Of a stretch of 64,000 bases of DNA, positions 48,356 through 61,600 are shown in pieces. Numbering within the stretch: the first letter of the stretch is position 1; each line of letters starts with the position of its first letter. Both the position numbers and the translations under genes were made by a program. Under the pieces are notes generated by a model, which saw only the letters and a program-made list of their open reading frames with translations, was not told where the DNA came from and searched no databases. Origin of the DNA: Punica granatum (Eukaryota; Streptophyta; Magnoliopsida; Myrtales; Lythraceae). The DNA lies in the NCBI RefSeq assembly GCF_007655135.1, contig NC_045134.1:19864568-19928567 (forward strand). Reading direction: 5' to 3'.

Positions 48356-48965
48356 GACTCATCCGAGGTAACCTAGATCCAGAAAATTCCGACCCTGTTG
48401 ACCACTCACACAAACAAGAAAAGGACAAACCTTTACTATATCGAACTTTCAGAATACACAACAAAATTGCTGCAATCAACATTTCATCACCACAACTCAT
48501 GCATATTCCTTTCAAATCCGACACACCCAGAACCATACTCGATTCAAATCCGGAGAAGAACAGATAAAAGGCAGAAATCACAAAACCCCAAATAAATGCA
48601 CGACTCAGCAAACAGACAGAAACAGACATGTCGGGCAACAAACAGCAGATCCAAACAAAACCCCAGATCAGAGCCAGCAGGAAAAGAGAGAAGACCAGTT
48701 CAAACATTCGATTACATCATGTCCTGTGCTTAAGAAAATGGAATGGATGGTGGGAGGAAATACCAGAAAGCCGCGATTTTTAAAGTGAAGCAGAGTGTGA
48801 TAGTCAGATCTGCTGAAGGGAGGCAGTTTTGCGGATCAAAGGGAGTGAAGGGTCGAGATTGAGAGAGGAGAAGAAGGGGGAGGTGAAAGCAGTTGAGAGG
48901 AAACAGAAATGGTGGGGGGAGTGGAGATGGAGATGGAGGAGATGAGAAGGAAGAATCCATCGGTC
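48356..48965 (-). promoter_or_regulatory. 5' leader of the PNRC-like gene with a probable intron
   Basis: The minus strand from about 48960 is pyrimidine-rich, like a plant 5' UTR. A donor near 48766 and an acceptor near 48373 would remove an intron of about 390 bases just before the start codon. This is predicted from splice signals alone. Confidence 0.4.
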
Positions 48966-49015
48966 TGACAATGACTTTAAAAAGCTCTCTTCATTTCAAT
49001 TAATTAATTAATAAA

Positions 49016-50201
49016 GGAAAACCAAGTACATTTGATCGTTTGGATATTTTTTTATTTTAATCATTTTTTTTTTATTTTTTTTATTATTTAAATCCTACAC
49101 CTTTAATTACTTTTTTATTTTAACTCTTTTTATTTTTCTTGATTCGTTTTTATTCAATATATTTGATTGATTTTCTATTTCGTTCTTTTATCATGTTTTT
49201 CATCAGAAAAGATTTTAACTTTAGTTCTCAACCTTTTAAAGTGATTCTTTTACTTTAATTCTTTTTTATTCAATTTTTTCTTAATATTAAATGTTTTATT
49301 TCCTATGCTTTTATCATTCAAATTCCCATAAAAATGTCCACATGATATTTTTGAAAATTATAAAAAATTTTATTATTAAAATTCTATAAATAAAATAAAA
49401 TCTATCGAAATATATTTTGAGAGTGATGATGGTAAATCGAGAGGAAAAGAGATGGTTGTAGCCGATATGGGACGAAGTCGGACACCACCACCCTAGGAGA
49501 GGTCATCTTAGACCTATACTTTCATCAACCATTATACTTTGCAACATCATTTCGTGCATCAAGGTTTACCATGTTCTTACTTAATGTGTCACTACCAACC
49601 TCATAAGTATGATTCGTGGCTATCGAACAACAATCGTCTTTACTTTTTTTTTTTTTGTATTATTCCATTTCGTTACTCGCAAATTTTAGTGTCGATTCTC
49701 CAATGTAAACCGCCACTCCCCTGTCGAGATTGCCCTGTGACCTAAACGCTAACCCCTGCTCATTCTCTCGAGTAGGTTCACAACCTTTCTTTTATTATTT
49801 TGATATATTTTGTTTTAATTTTGAAATTAAAATAATAATCTTTTTAAATTTAAAAATGCTATGTGGGCATTTTATTAGAATTCGAGGGATAGAATCATAG
49901 CAGTATAAGAAACAAAACGTTTAATATTAAGAAAAATTGAACAAAATAAAAGAATTAGGGTAAAAAGTAACTTTAAGAACTTGAGGAATAAAGTTAAAAT
50001 TTTCTCTAATAAAATCTCTGATAAAATGAAGAAAATAGAAAAGTAATTAAAGGCATTTGATAAAAAAGAATTAAGAAAAACGAAAAATGACTAAAATAGA
50101 AAAGTATTTGAAGATGTAAGATCTAAACGATAAAAAAATTAGAAAAAGAACTAAAATAAAAAAGAATTCAAACTTAAAGGACCAAATGTATAGTTTTTTC
50201 C
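49016..50201. mobile_element. Inverted-repeat element with 9-bp target duplication (1186 bp)
   Basis: The ends GGAAAACCAAGTACATTTG and the inverted GGAAAAAACTATACATTTG start a pair of AT-rich inverted arms of roughly 380 bases. Between them lies a central segment of about 400 bases with no conserved protein. The flanks are an exact 9-bp direct repeat ATTAATAAA (49007-49015 and 50202-50210), as expected for Mutator-like transposition. It is non-autonomous. The GGAAAA end is shared with the palindromic element at 31720-32501. Confidence 0.8.
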
Positions 50202-50210
50202 ATTAATAAA

Positions 50211-53200
50211 TGATAGTAAATATCAGTCTTCATTTGAACTCAGACCCTGAAGTTTCCTCTTCGCTTCAAATTCCTCCCTGCAGTTTTGAATCTCTCAGTT
50301 CTCACCCGCTGTTGGAGAATCTGTCTAATCTCACCCAAATTGCGTGCTGTCGCAACTATAGAATTAGAGAGTACATCACGTTGGGAAAGCATTGAGGGGC
50401 AAACAAGAAATTCAGCTTAGTTCACCTCGTTGTGGAAATATTAGGTCTAAACTCTTGTAAGCTCTCAATTGTTAATAAGTATCTTTTACTTGTTTTAGTA
50501 ATTGTGATAGAGTTTTTTGATAGATAAAGTTAATGGTGCTGCTGGATGGCCATTTCATTTGATGTTATTGTTGATTTCATAAAAGATACTCATCTTGTAG
50601 ATGGGTTTATGAGTAAGACACACTAAAATGCGGTGCCAATATAGTATAAAACGTCACACATGACCTTCTGCAACTTTTTTTTTTGATCTTTTTAAATTTA
50701 ATCTTCATAAATTTTTAATAGGTATGTAGATTTTTTATGGCCATTAAAAATAATTTTATTAATTTGTGAAATTAATTGATAGAAAAGAAGACATGGTGTG
50801 ATTGTGAGAGAGTTGAGAGATTCAAAAGAGGAGAGAGAGAGATTGAAAATAGAGAAAAGAAATTGTAGAAAGTAGAGTTGACAGTAATCAAAAGAATTTA
50901 CTGATTGATTTTTTTTCATTAGATAATTCTTGTTTTACGATTTCATTTTCTACTGAGCTATTGAACCCATGCGTTGCACAGATTTTATAAAGAAAAATTA
51001 TAAAGAAAATTTATTACGAAATGCAGATATTAAGACAATTATTAATATGACTTATACACTATATAAACTTTAATAGAAAAAATTTCATACCCACATTAGA
51101 TAATATTAATTTAAGAGCTAATAAGCAAATAATTTGTGTAAAATATTTTATAGACATGATCTCAATTATCAATTCAATTTATAAGAAAATAATTACAAGA
51201 TTCAAAAAATATGAAACTCTTACCTTTAGTTAATGAAAGAAATATTAATAGTCATAGATGATATAAAATTTTAACATTTAGCTATTTTCTTTTCCTCACT
51301 CATATTTCATAAATTAAGTTTTGTAAATTTGAATAATTTTAGATAAAATGACTAATCACATCAATGAGAGATAATTTAATTTCACTTTTATAAGGCTGAA
51401 AATTATTATTAAAATTAACTAAGTAAATTTTGTAATTCTTAATTTCTTTAAAATCATGTATATTTATTTAATAATAAATAGCAATCTCTTATAAAATAAC
51501 AATAAGATATTAGAAATTTTTCTTTAATATTTCTTTTAGATATATTTTTTTAATTACAATAATAAATAATATGATTCAACTTCTATATAACATATTAATT
51601 TCTTGAAACATGCACTATTCTAATCCTCTTTAATAGGGTGTGGTACAACTGTATATATATAGAGATGACAAATAAAAAAAACCCGATATTCCGTCGCAAA
51701 GTCCTCTGCTATAAGTAATATTAAATATATATTTGCTAGGAAAAGCCTCTTAAGGGGCAATCTATATATATATATATATATAGTTGTATCTAATGTAATC
51801 AATAAGGTTATGGGTAAATATTTATTATAGGGTTCCTCTATGTCAATATCTATGCAGTAAATAAATAGGGTTCCTCTATGTCAATATCTCAGTGACCAAA
51901 AATGTGGCCGGAATATTTTGATGAAAGCACCGAACGGAATTCTCATAAATTTAAAATTGCCCGCAACTTTCTACCGAAAAAATTGCTCCCAGGTATAGAA
52001 TAATCGTGCATAGCACAAGCAAGACCTTTAATATATTAAGGGGAAGTTCCAAGGCAAATTCTATGGTTAGATAAATCATTTTGTGTCTTCAAAAATTTTC
52101 CTAGACTATTTTCCTTCTTCAAATCAGTGATTGTTTCCCACAATTTTATTTTCAAAAGTCTCCGTAACTCCATCAAAGTGTCAAAAGCATCTATATTATA
52201 TTTAGTTCAATATTATATTATAGTTTTATGCTAGTATTAGTTATATTAACTTATATTATGTTTAAGTTTCTATCTATTTTTAAACATATTTTTAAGTAAT
52301 TCTATGTTATCGTACCCCAATATAGTTCGAAAATGGGGAACAGACAATTTCCAGCGTGGCCTGCGAGTCCTGTTTGTGTCTGTTTGGGCTTCTTGTAATT
52401 GGATTGAATTTATTAATGAATGAAGGGCTACACCGGATTCGATCCAAATACATGCCATTGTGTATTTCATATCTTCTCTTCTCTGCTCTTCTTTTTCGTA
52501 GATCTTCTTTGATCTCACTTTTTATTTCCAAAACCGCTCATGCCACATATATTTTAATTGATTATGACCATAAAATTAATTAAGACTATAATGTAAAATT
52601 TGATATCCATTAACTTTCACTTTTCCATTCACATTATCATATTTCATTTTCGTCTCTCTCTCTTCCACACTTTGTTCGAGCACGGTTATTCGAGCACGGT
52701 TCTCCAAGTGTCAGCAAAGATCTAAAAATTACACCCGGTTGATTGAATGCCCCGTGGACATCGAATTATTGCTATTGACCGAATAGCTTTACCAAAACAA
52801 AGTTGTTATGGACTGGACCAATTATAACGGTATAAGATATGAGATTTGTTGCATTATTACATGCGTAACTAAAGTATATTTTATAAATAAAATGACCTCT
52901 CCACGTAATAGACTAGTAATAGACTAGTTTTCTGGATCGAGCTATTCCATTTTGTCAATAACGATTAATATCAAAGTAAATCTCAAAGTCTGCCCACGCA
53001 GTGCCGGCTAGAGCGTATCAGCCATGCCAACATGCCATCACTAACGCCCTTGAGGGGAGAGGAATGTTATTTAAGCCAGCATGATGCAAGACTTGCCTCT
53101 TATTGATCAATGAAAAACTGATGTGGTATCTATAAACTAAATGGATTTTCCTATCTAATAAACTAGTTCTTTTCTCGATGTGTATGTTGGCAGCCATAAA

Positions 53201-53730
53201 TCAAATGAACCCGACTAATCCAACTCGAGTCCGGTTGATCCACTAAAGGGGATAAAACTCTCTTAGAATGGATTTTCTCTATTCATAAGACTAAAGCCAA
53301 CAACTTTGAGGAACAAACGGAGAATCGCTTGAATCAACTCATGCTGGTTAATAAACTAGTTTTTTGAATCGAGCTTCCTCTCTTTAGTCTAATAACAATA
53401 GCCTGAACCGGAAAATCTATTCCAAGAAACCGAAAATTGATTGGAACAGGAAATATGAAGGAAGGGATTGGACTCCTTGGGCTTATACTCCACTAAACCG
53501 CCCATCAATACCTTCCGATTTTTAGGCATTCACAAATCACAAATAGTCAACTACATACATATAAGCATTAAAGCTCATAGCCAACTCTAGCATCGTATCC
53601 CGGCATATCGTATCCCGACATATTTTAGGACGTCGAGAGACGATTGTAACTCATACTTCAAAAGTGTACAAGGAGGAAGATGAGAAGATATACAATACAA
53701 GAACTAGAACAACACGATTGCTGATATTGT
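50211..53730. other. AT-rich intergenic DNA, no gene seen
   Basis: No conserved coding frame. A 23-base direct repeat (agggttcctctatgtcaata...) occurs at 51829-51851 and 51867-51889. The phrase aaactagtt followed by a gatcgagct-like string recurs near 52920, 53160 and 53350. Confidence 0.45.
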
Positions 53731-53814
53731 TCAGTTGAATCTCACCACGATGCATGAAATATCGTCTGCGCTCTTCCTCGCCAGGGCTTCTCTGATCAAC
53801 TCTTCGGCTGCTTC

Positions 53815-55255
53815 CTATGCATCTGTCACCTCCATGATGCACTCTGCTGCATCCTGATTCGACATCACCTGCTTGATGACAAATAATCCCGTAAACCGCA
53901 ATGTATAGTCCCTTTCATTTCTATATCTAAATTCTTGCATGACATAGTATATAAACTAGTGGCATGTTTGGTGCGCCTGAACTCAGCAAGCACAATGCAA
54001 CTGGCCCACATCAATATTATTTTTGTACATTCGATTTAATCAAAGCCAAACCAGCCATAAAGCAGTTAATGTCCAATGTTCAAAAAAATTTACCTTCCAC
54101 AGGCCATCACTAGCTAGAATGATGAATTCTGAATCTGAGTCGATGTCCTCAACTGTGATGTCTGGTTCTGAAGTTATATGTTCCTTCATCTTCTCATCCC
54201 CAAAAGCCCTTGTCATTGCAAGTTGGACATCCACACTCGAAACATTCCCTTTTTGATCAATCGAGATAGCAAAAACGACTATCAACTGATAGAACTCCGT
54301 AGAGATTGGAGCCGCATCGGGTATAGGGAAAACTAGCTCACCTGGCTTTTTCAAAACGAATCCTCCTTTGCTCTCTACTAGCTGTTTCTCCTTCTCCTGC
54401 TCATGATCAACTGTTATCTGCTTAGCCTTTCCATTCAGACACAAGACTACATGCGAGTCCCCAACATTAGCCACTACAAGCTTTTCTCCATTTACCAGTA
54501 TTGCAGTGATTGCTGTCGAACCTCCTCTAGAGCCCACCATGCTCTCCAGAATCTCATCATCCGTTTTCTTATAGGCCCTCTTTATAGCTCTCTTTGGACT
54601 TGTCCAAACGTCGGGCTACATACAATTCAAGTTGTTACATAGAGGAAGTCGAGGTGAAATATTATAACAAAAAGTGCACAGATGATGACATATTTCAATT
54701 TCATACCTCGCTTAGTATGTTATCAAACAGATGGCCTTGCGAGTACTCTTCAACCTTGCGACTTGAATGACCATCGAAGATGGCATATAAACCCAAGTTG
54801 TCGCCATTTACGATCTGGTTCTCTGCCACGATGAAGTCTTCCATTCCGTGGGCCATTTGCCCTTCAAAGAGATGATATCCATGAGTAACTCGGCGACGAG
54901 AATCCCGCTCCACTTTCTCATGTCCCTCGCCACCCTCCTCCTCTTGCTCTTCATCATAATCATCCTCTTCTTCGACATCATAATGGAATTCATCCGCAGC
55001 TTTCCTTGTTAATATTGACAACAAGGTCACGACTTGGGAATGTTATAACAAAGGGTCCAATTGACTTTGCTCATGAAATATCAGCTCGTATCAATTCCAT
55101 ATTTAACAGATCAATAAATTCTTTCTTCTTCCTAGTTATTGAATATAACATCAAGCATGTGTGACATTCATTTTTTGATGTTCAAGAATCATCAGGAGTA
55201 ACATGTTTTGTATTATGCAAAAAAGTATTCACCTTTCTTCTGGACACAGTTGCAT
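53815..55255 (-). CDS. PP2C-type protein phosphatase with premature stop (267 aa)
   Basis: Minus-strand exons: 55255-55233, 55004-54707, 54615-54342, 54248-54094 and 53868-53815; phases join. Conserved PP2C motifs follow in order: MEDFIVAE, LGLYAIFDGHSS, GGSTAITAIL, KLVVANVGDSHVVL, VDHEQEKEKQLVESKGGFV, QLAMTRAFGDEKMKEH and FIILASDGLWKVMSNQDA. A TAG at 53817-53815 ends the frame. The same frame then continues for 27 codons to a natural-looking stop at 53731 and contains the last motif, ARKSADDISCIVVRF, whose Asp pair helps bind the catalytic metal. GDSH replaces the usual GDSR. The 93-base intron 3 happens to be open in frame. The first exon is tiny and the true N-terminus is uncertain. This is either a pseudogene, a truncated allele or a base-call error. 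Confidence 0.7.
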
Positions 55256-55849
55256 CAGCTTCCTTCCGCGATCTCCTCTCCCAATCACAAGTTGACAATA
55301 TGTCCCGAGTTAAACAATGGAAAAACATAGGATTTTGATATTGTAATGAATGAACACACTATGCTTTCTCAAAGAACATGTTGGTCTACGAAGCTTCATC
55401 CTCAAGATATTTAAATTGTTCTTTCGCCCGAATATGGTAATGGTCATATGCATTGTAAGGAAGTACACAAAGATGAACATAAATCAAAGAGTGTCAAGAA
55501 GCAAGATGAAACAAAGCACCTTCATTTTTGTGGGAAGACAGACGAGTTGACTCTGGGTAGGGCAGTAGTTGAAGGCTATCTTAGGGGAGCAGCCACCGAA
55601 TAAGAGGGAGCTCGAGGAGGGCAATGAATCAATGATGGTAAACTGGGAAGAGATGAGGTATGGGGGGCCAACACGTGTCGTGTTCGGAAGAAACTTTATC
55701 TCTCCAATTTCTAGATAGAGAAAATGCTCTCTGTGCATGTTAGTAAGCTAATGTGCATGTTGTCCACGTGTCCCTTTTTCTTTGTTCTCTATAGTTGGTT
55801 CCCGGAATTATCCTTCTCCCTTGGCCTTTGTTGAGGGTTTAGCGTTGCT
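55256..55849. other. Upstream region of the PP2C gene
   Basis: A minus-strand open frame at 55738-55484 could be leader or an extra 5' exon (possible donor AAG/GTGCTT near 55522), but I found no phase-consistent junction to the PP2C exons. Confidence 0.3.
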
Positions 55850-56303
55850 ATGGCCTTTCCGACGGCAAATCTGGCTGGTAACTCTTCAATTTATGGTCTC
55901 AATAGTGGCTTGAAAGCTCTAGGTGCTGCATAGAGCATGGGTTCAATAGCAAATCTAGTCAATAGCTCTTCAAATGGTGACGTGAAGGTCTCAGGTGCTA
56001 CACAGAGCAAGGGAAAGGTTCCGCTAAACTAGAAGAAGGTCTTCCCACAAGTTGATCAAAGTGTAGAGTTCTATGATGAAATGATGGGCTCGGCATCTGT
56101 CAAGCCTCCGATGGAGCGTGCTCAAATTAGTGTCCTGCAATGGACTAAAAACTTGGTGGGTCAGTTTATGGGAAAGGCCCTCGAGTTTGGGAAAGCGTTG
56201 TCAACTGTAAATTCCTTTTGGGGTCGAAGGGGGCGTGTTCATGTCAGTGCTATGGAGAACTTGTTTATCTTCCAATTTCCAAATGAATAGGTTATGAGGT
56301 GGG
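55850..56303 (+). pseudogene. DUF4283-type fragment of a LINE-like element, cut by the copia insertion
   Basis: The frame starts at MAFPTANLAG (55850) and has several stops. From 56081 it reads WTKNLVGQFMGKALEFGK, then FWGRRGRVHVSAMENLFIFQF, which matches the first half of the DUF4283 domain found in plant non-LTR retrotransposon ORF1-like proteins. It ends at VMRWV, just where the domain normally continues with a Trp/Pro-rich second half. The copia LTR begins at that point. The rest should lie beyond the right LTR, outside the window. Confidence 0.7.
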
Positions 56304-57985
56304 TGTTGGGAATTGGTGTATGCCCTAGAGGCAATCTATAATTAGTTCTGTAATATGATATCTATTTCATTATATTACGAGGCATATCTGTTATTGTGTA
56401 GATTGCGCTAAATATGATTTTACACAATAATGTCCTTGGAATAGTAGGTTCAATAGGCATCAAGTGTGACTTGATTGTGAGATCCTATAATTAATGAACA
56501 TTATTCCTAAATGTCCATAGTCAAAGTATTATCGTTAATTAGGACAACGATAATACGGTTAGACTAGTGTGAGTGTTGATTGATGACCAAGTCTCATAGG
56601 TCATGGATATGGAGATATCAAATCACACCACATGTATACATTAAGAGTAATGTGTATAGGACTGACCCGCCATGAGATTGCTACATGGTTTGTTACGTGA
56701 TTGTCATTAGCATATCTCAAAGTGACTATAGTGTAATGGTCCTTTGACTTGAGGTCACCATGGATTCCTACATGTAATGTCATATACTTTGATACTGTCA
56801 AACGCTACCGTAACAGGCTGGTTATAAAGACAGTTATTGGGTATATCACAGAGCATGGAGAGGAATGTGAGTAACCAAGATAGGGTTTTGTCCCTCCTAC
56901 AAAACGGGAGCGATATCTCACGGCCACTTGGTGGTTAAGTCTAAAGTGTATGCATACCCAAATGAGTCGATATAACGATATCGATTTTATTTGTTCTGAT
57001 AGACTTACCGGGTAAACCAAGAAAAAGAGATATTGAGCCATACAAGGATGTCATCGACCATGCCTTGGGCTCAATAGAGATATAGAGGACAAATGGATTA
57101 TATTACATGGTAAACGTAAGTCACAAGGTTCGTCGAGAAATTGACTTTCCGATTACTTGAGTAATAGTGATGCATTGCTAGATGCCGCTCATGTTTGTAA
57201 TATTGAAATAGAGATTTCGATATTACTGTCAACGTAATTGGGAACCTACAGGGTCACACACTACGACTAAATTGACGAGATATTTGAAATAATAAAAACG
57301 TCTAATTGAGATTAGATGATTTATGGTGTGACCGATTAATCGGATATTTAATGAGATTAAATTTGTCGATTAATTAGACTCGATTTATTAGATTAAATGG
57401 ACCAAATTGATGCACGATTAATATGGTAACACATGGCTTTTGTTTGGATGGACATGTGTATGGACACATGTCACTTGGGGACACTAATTTCCTTCATCCC
57501 ACATCGGTCATGGGAAAAGAAATTGTCTCCCCATTTGCTTATAAAAGCAGCAGAAGAGATGGATTCAAAAAAGTGTGTGTGTGTATGCTTTATAGTATAA
57601 TGTGTATGCATATATATATATATACGTGCAGACATATTTATATACATATATGATATGTGTATGCATATAAGTTTATATTAATATAATTTGGGTTGAATTG
57701 TTCAAACTCAAATTGGTCCATTAGTCTAAAAATTTCGGGTGTTGCATCGGTGTTTCTTTCGAGTGTTGGTCGCTAGCACCGCCGATCTCGAAGACTCGTC
57801 GACAAAATCGGTGTGGATACCGGTAGAGGCGTCACGCGTGGGACGCTCGGTCGACTATATTAAATATTCCAGGTACGCTTTTATTTACTCTTATTCTTCT
57901 AGTAGGTCTTGGAATTAGTTTCACGGGTAGGAAATTTTGAATTTCTGTTCCTTTTTCGCTTCCGTTGCGCCCCGTGAAACTAGCA
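56304..57985 (+). repeat. 5' LTR of the copia element (1682 bp)
   Basis: Starts TGTTGGGAATTGG, ends CTAGCA. A TATA box is at 57540-57547. It carries a TA-rich and GT-rich stretch near 57570-57660. Confidence 0.92.
57540..57547 (+). promoter_or_regulatory. LTR TATA box
   Basis: TATAAAAG within the left LTR; the same motif is at 63887-63894 in the right LTR. It should set the start of the element's transcript about 30 bases downstream. Confidence 0.65.
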
Positions 57986-57987
57986 AT

Positions 57988-58000
57988 TGGTATCAAAGCC
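57988..58000 (+). other. Primer binding site of the copia element
   Basis: TGGTATCAAAGCC lies 2 bases after the LTR end. It is complementary, with one mismatch, to the 3' end of initiator tRNA-Met. Confidence 0.8.
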
Positions 58001-58686
58001 TAGCTAGTTAGAATCTGAGTAGATAATAGCATAAAATATGATTTTATGCTTGGTACTGGTATGATTATGTTTGAAATTTGCGGTGCATGACTGTTAGACA
58101 TGGACTATGTCCTAGTTGTGTTAGTATAATAGTTATACGTGTGGACTATTATGTAATAGTTACATAATAGTGTATAGTGAGATCGATTAAATGTTAATCA
58201 AATCCCTCAAAATATTAAGTCCATATCCTTCCACCGTGTAACGCTCGTCAAGACCAAGATCGATGAGTGTGTAGACCTTGCCTTCGCAGGATGCCCTTAT
58301 CTATCCTTGTAAGACGTTGTGTTTACCAGTGGGTCGGACTTAACTGAGCAAGCCTAATAGGATTAGGAGTTCAGAGGCATGTAGTTGGGCATCGATCTAT
58401 AAGATAGATTTGAATAAGGAGTTATTCACTCAACTAATCAAGAGTTGCATGTGATGCAATTGGGAAAGTGAGTTCCCTACCTAAATAGCCAGTTCTGGGT
58501 GAATCAGCCCTCGCTGACTCAGAGCTTGGTGAGATATGGATCTTGAGCTACTATGAGAATGATATTCTCTGAATCAATGTTGAGGGTCATTGATTTGATA
58601 TAAATAGTGGGAGCAATATTTATAAAGTCCTCATTAAATATTGATGTGTCATAATACTTATTTTGTATATTTCTATGGTAGTTACC
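58001..58686 (+). other. Untranslated leader of the copia element
   Basis: About 690 bases between primer site and gag start with no conserved frame; it probably holds dimerisation and packaging signals. Confidence 0.5.
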
Positions 58687-61600
58687 ATGGCAGGGAGCAC
58701 TTCTAGTACTTTCTGTTTGCGATCCGTCCTTGATAAGGACAAACTGTCAGGGAATAATTTCCTTGGTTGGTATCGAAACTTGAGAATTGTTCTCACCCAA
58801 GAAAAGAAGCTATATGTCTTAGAGCAACCTCTTCTTGCGCCACCGCCTGACGATGCCCCCCAAGCTGAGAAAGATGCTTATAGTAAGCATCATGATGATG
58901 CCGTAAACGTCGGATGTCTCATGTTAGTCACCATGGACTCGGAGCTTCAGAAGCAACACGAGAACATGAAGGCGTACGATATGATCGTGCATCTCAGGCA
59001 GCTCTATCAAGAGCAGGCCCGACATGAGAGATTCGAGATCTCTAAAGCACTTTTTCAGGCAAGGTTGACTGAGGGTAGCCCAGTGGGTCTTCATGTACTC
59101 AAGATGATTGGGTACGTCGAGACTCTGGGAAGACTGGGATTTCCTCTGGGTCAAGAGTTGGCCACAGATTTAGTCCTACAGTCGCTGCCCAGCAGTTATA
59201 GTCAGTTCATTATGAGCTATAATATGAATGACTACAATAAACCATTGCCTGAACTGCTTAGCATGTTGAGAACAGCTGAGCATGATATCAGCAAGGGGAC
59301 GTCCGTTCTAATGGTCCAAGGGACCAAAAGAAAAAAGGGCAAGAGCAAGAGTAAAGGCAAGAAGGCTAAAGGTGCATCCAATTTTGACTTGGGTGCGTTG
59401 AAGCCTAAAGCCAAGGTGGCGAAGAATGATTACTGCTTCCATTGTGGCAACACTGGACATTGGAAGCGGAATTGTAAGATATACCTGGAAGAGTTGAAGA
59501 AGAAGAAGGGAAGTGAGACTTCCACTTCAGGTATCCATGTTATAGAGATTAATGTATCTACTACTTCTACATCTTGGGTATTAGATACCGGATGTGGTGC
59601 TCATATTTGTGGAAATATGCAGGACCTAAAGGACAGTAGATCGTTGACAAAGGGCGAGGTGGACCTAAAAGTTGGAAATGGAGCAAGAGTTGCTACATTA
59701 ACTGTAGGGACTTATCACCTAGTTTTACCTACTGGGCTTGTATTAGATCTTAACGACTGTTATTATGTACCTGCTATTAGTAGAAACATAATATCTGTTT
59801 CTTGTTTGGACAAGAAGGGATTTTGTTTCACTATAAGAACAAGTGTTGTTCTATGTACATGAATGATGTATATTATGGCAGTGCACATTTAAGTAATGGT
59901 CTGTATGTTCTTGATCTAGATACGCCTATTTATAATGTGGAAACCAAACGGCTCAAATCTAATGATTCGAACCCGACTTACCTCTGGCATTGTCGTTTAG
60001 GCCATATTAGCGAGAATCGCATCTCTAGACTCCATAAAGATGGATTACTGGACTCGTTTGATTTAGAATCGATCGAGACATGCGAACCTTGCTTAATGGG
60101 GAAAATGACTAAGGCCCCTTTTACTGGAAAAGGTGAGCGAGCTAGTGATCATCTGGCTCTCATACATACTGATGTATGTGGACCAGTGAACAAGCTTGCT
60201 AGAGGTGGGTATCTCTACTTCATTACATTTACTGATGATTTCAGTAGATTTGGATATGTGTATTTGATGAAACACAAATCTGAATCCTTTGAAAAGTTCA
60301 AAGAATTTAAGAATGAAGTGGAGAATCAGTTGGGTAAGAGCATTAAAGTTCTTCGATCAGATCGAGGAGGTGAATATTTGAGCTATGAGTTTGCTGACTA
60401 TCTTAAACAGTGTGGGATTTTATCTCAACTAACTCCACCTGGAACACCACAGTGGAATGGTGTAGCTGAGAGGAGGAATCGAACTTTATTAGATATGGTT
60501 CGATCTTTGATGAGTCATGCAAACTTATCTGACTCCTTCTGGGGATATGCTCTACAGACAGCTGCTCTCATATTAAACAATGCTCCGTCGAAATCAGTTG
60601 AAAGGACACCATATGAGATGTGGTATGGGAAACGTCCCAAGATGTTTTTTCTAAAAATATGGGGTTGCGAAGCTTATGTGAAGAGATTGTCTTCGGATAA
60701 GCTTGGCCCTAAATCGGACAAATGTTACTTCGTGGGGTATCCTAAGGAAACTCGAGGATACTATTTCTATAATCCCATCGAGGGCAAAGTGTTTGTCGCT
60801 CGAACTGCGGTATTCCTTGAGAAAGAGTTCTCTCCAAAGGAACTAGTGGGAGGAAATTAGAACTTGGGGAAGTTCTACCACAAAATGACATTGACCAATC
60901 GACGGGCGATGTTGCAGAACAAGTACCACAAGTTGTTGTGGCACAATCTTCTACACAGGTGACACAGGAGCCTCGTAGGTCTAGTAGGATACGTCATGAG
61001 CCCGAGAGATATGGATTTCTCGTGACTCAAGACAATGACGTATTGCTCATAGATAATGATGAGCCTACAACCTATGCGGAAGCCGTAATAGGCCCAGACT
61101 CTGAGAAATGGCTGGAGGCCATGAGATCTGAGATGGAGTCCATGTACACTAACCAAGTATGGACTTTGGTTGATCCACCTGAAGGGGCAAAACCCATTGG
61201 GTGTAAGTGGGTCTTCAAGAAGAAGACTGACATGGACGGTAATGTGATTACCTTTAAGGGCCGACTTGTGGCAAAAGGTTTCAGACAAGTTCATGGTGTT
61301 GACTATGACGAAACCTTTTCCCCGGTAGCTATGCTTAAATCCATCAGGATCTTGCTTGCAATTGCAGCTTATTATGATTATGAGATCTGGCAAATGGATG
61401 TCAAAACTGCTTTCCTGAACGGGAAGCTCCTCGAGGATGTGTTTATGACACAACCTGAGGGTTTTGTCGATCCACATTGTGCCGGAAAGGTTTGTAAGCT
61501 ACAACGGTCTATTTATGGACTGAAGCAAGCTTCTAGGAGCTGGAATCTTCGTTTTGATGATGCAATCAAAGAGTTTGGTTTCATCAAGAATGAAGATGAA

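Noticed and set aside
54249..54341. Extra 31 residues in the PP2C protein if read straight through
   Set aside because: The stretch has a GTGAGC donor and an AG acceptor and interrupts a conserved motif, so it is an intron that happens to be open.
56601..56801. 66-codon minus-strand open frame repeated identically at 62950-63150
   Set aside because: Its repetition is explained by the two LTRs; no homology seen.
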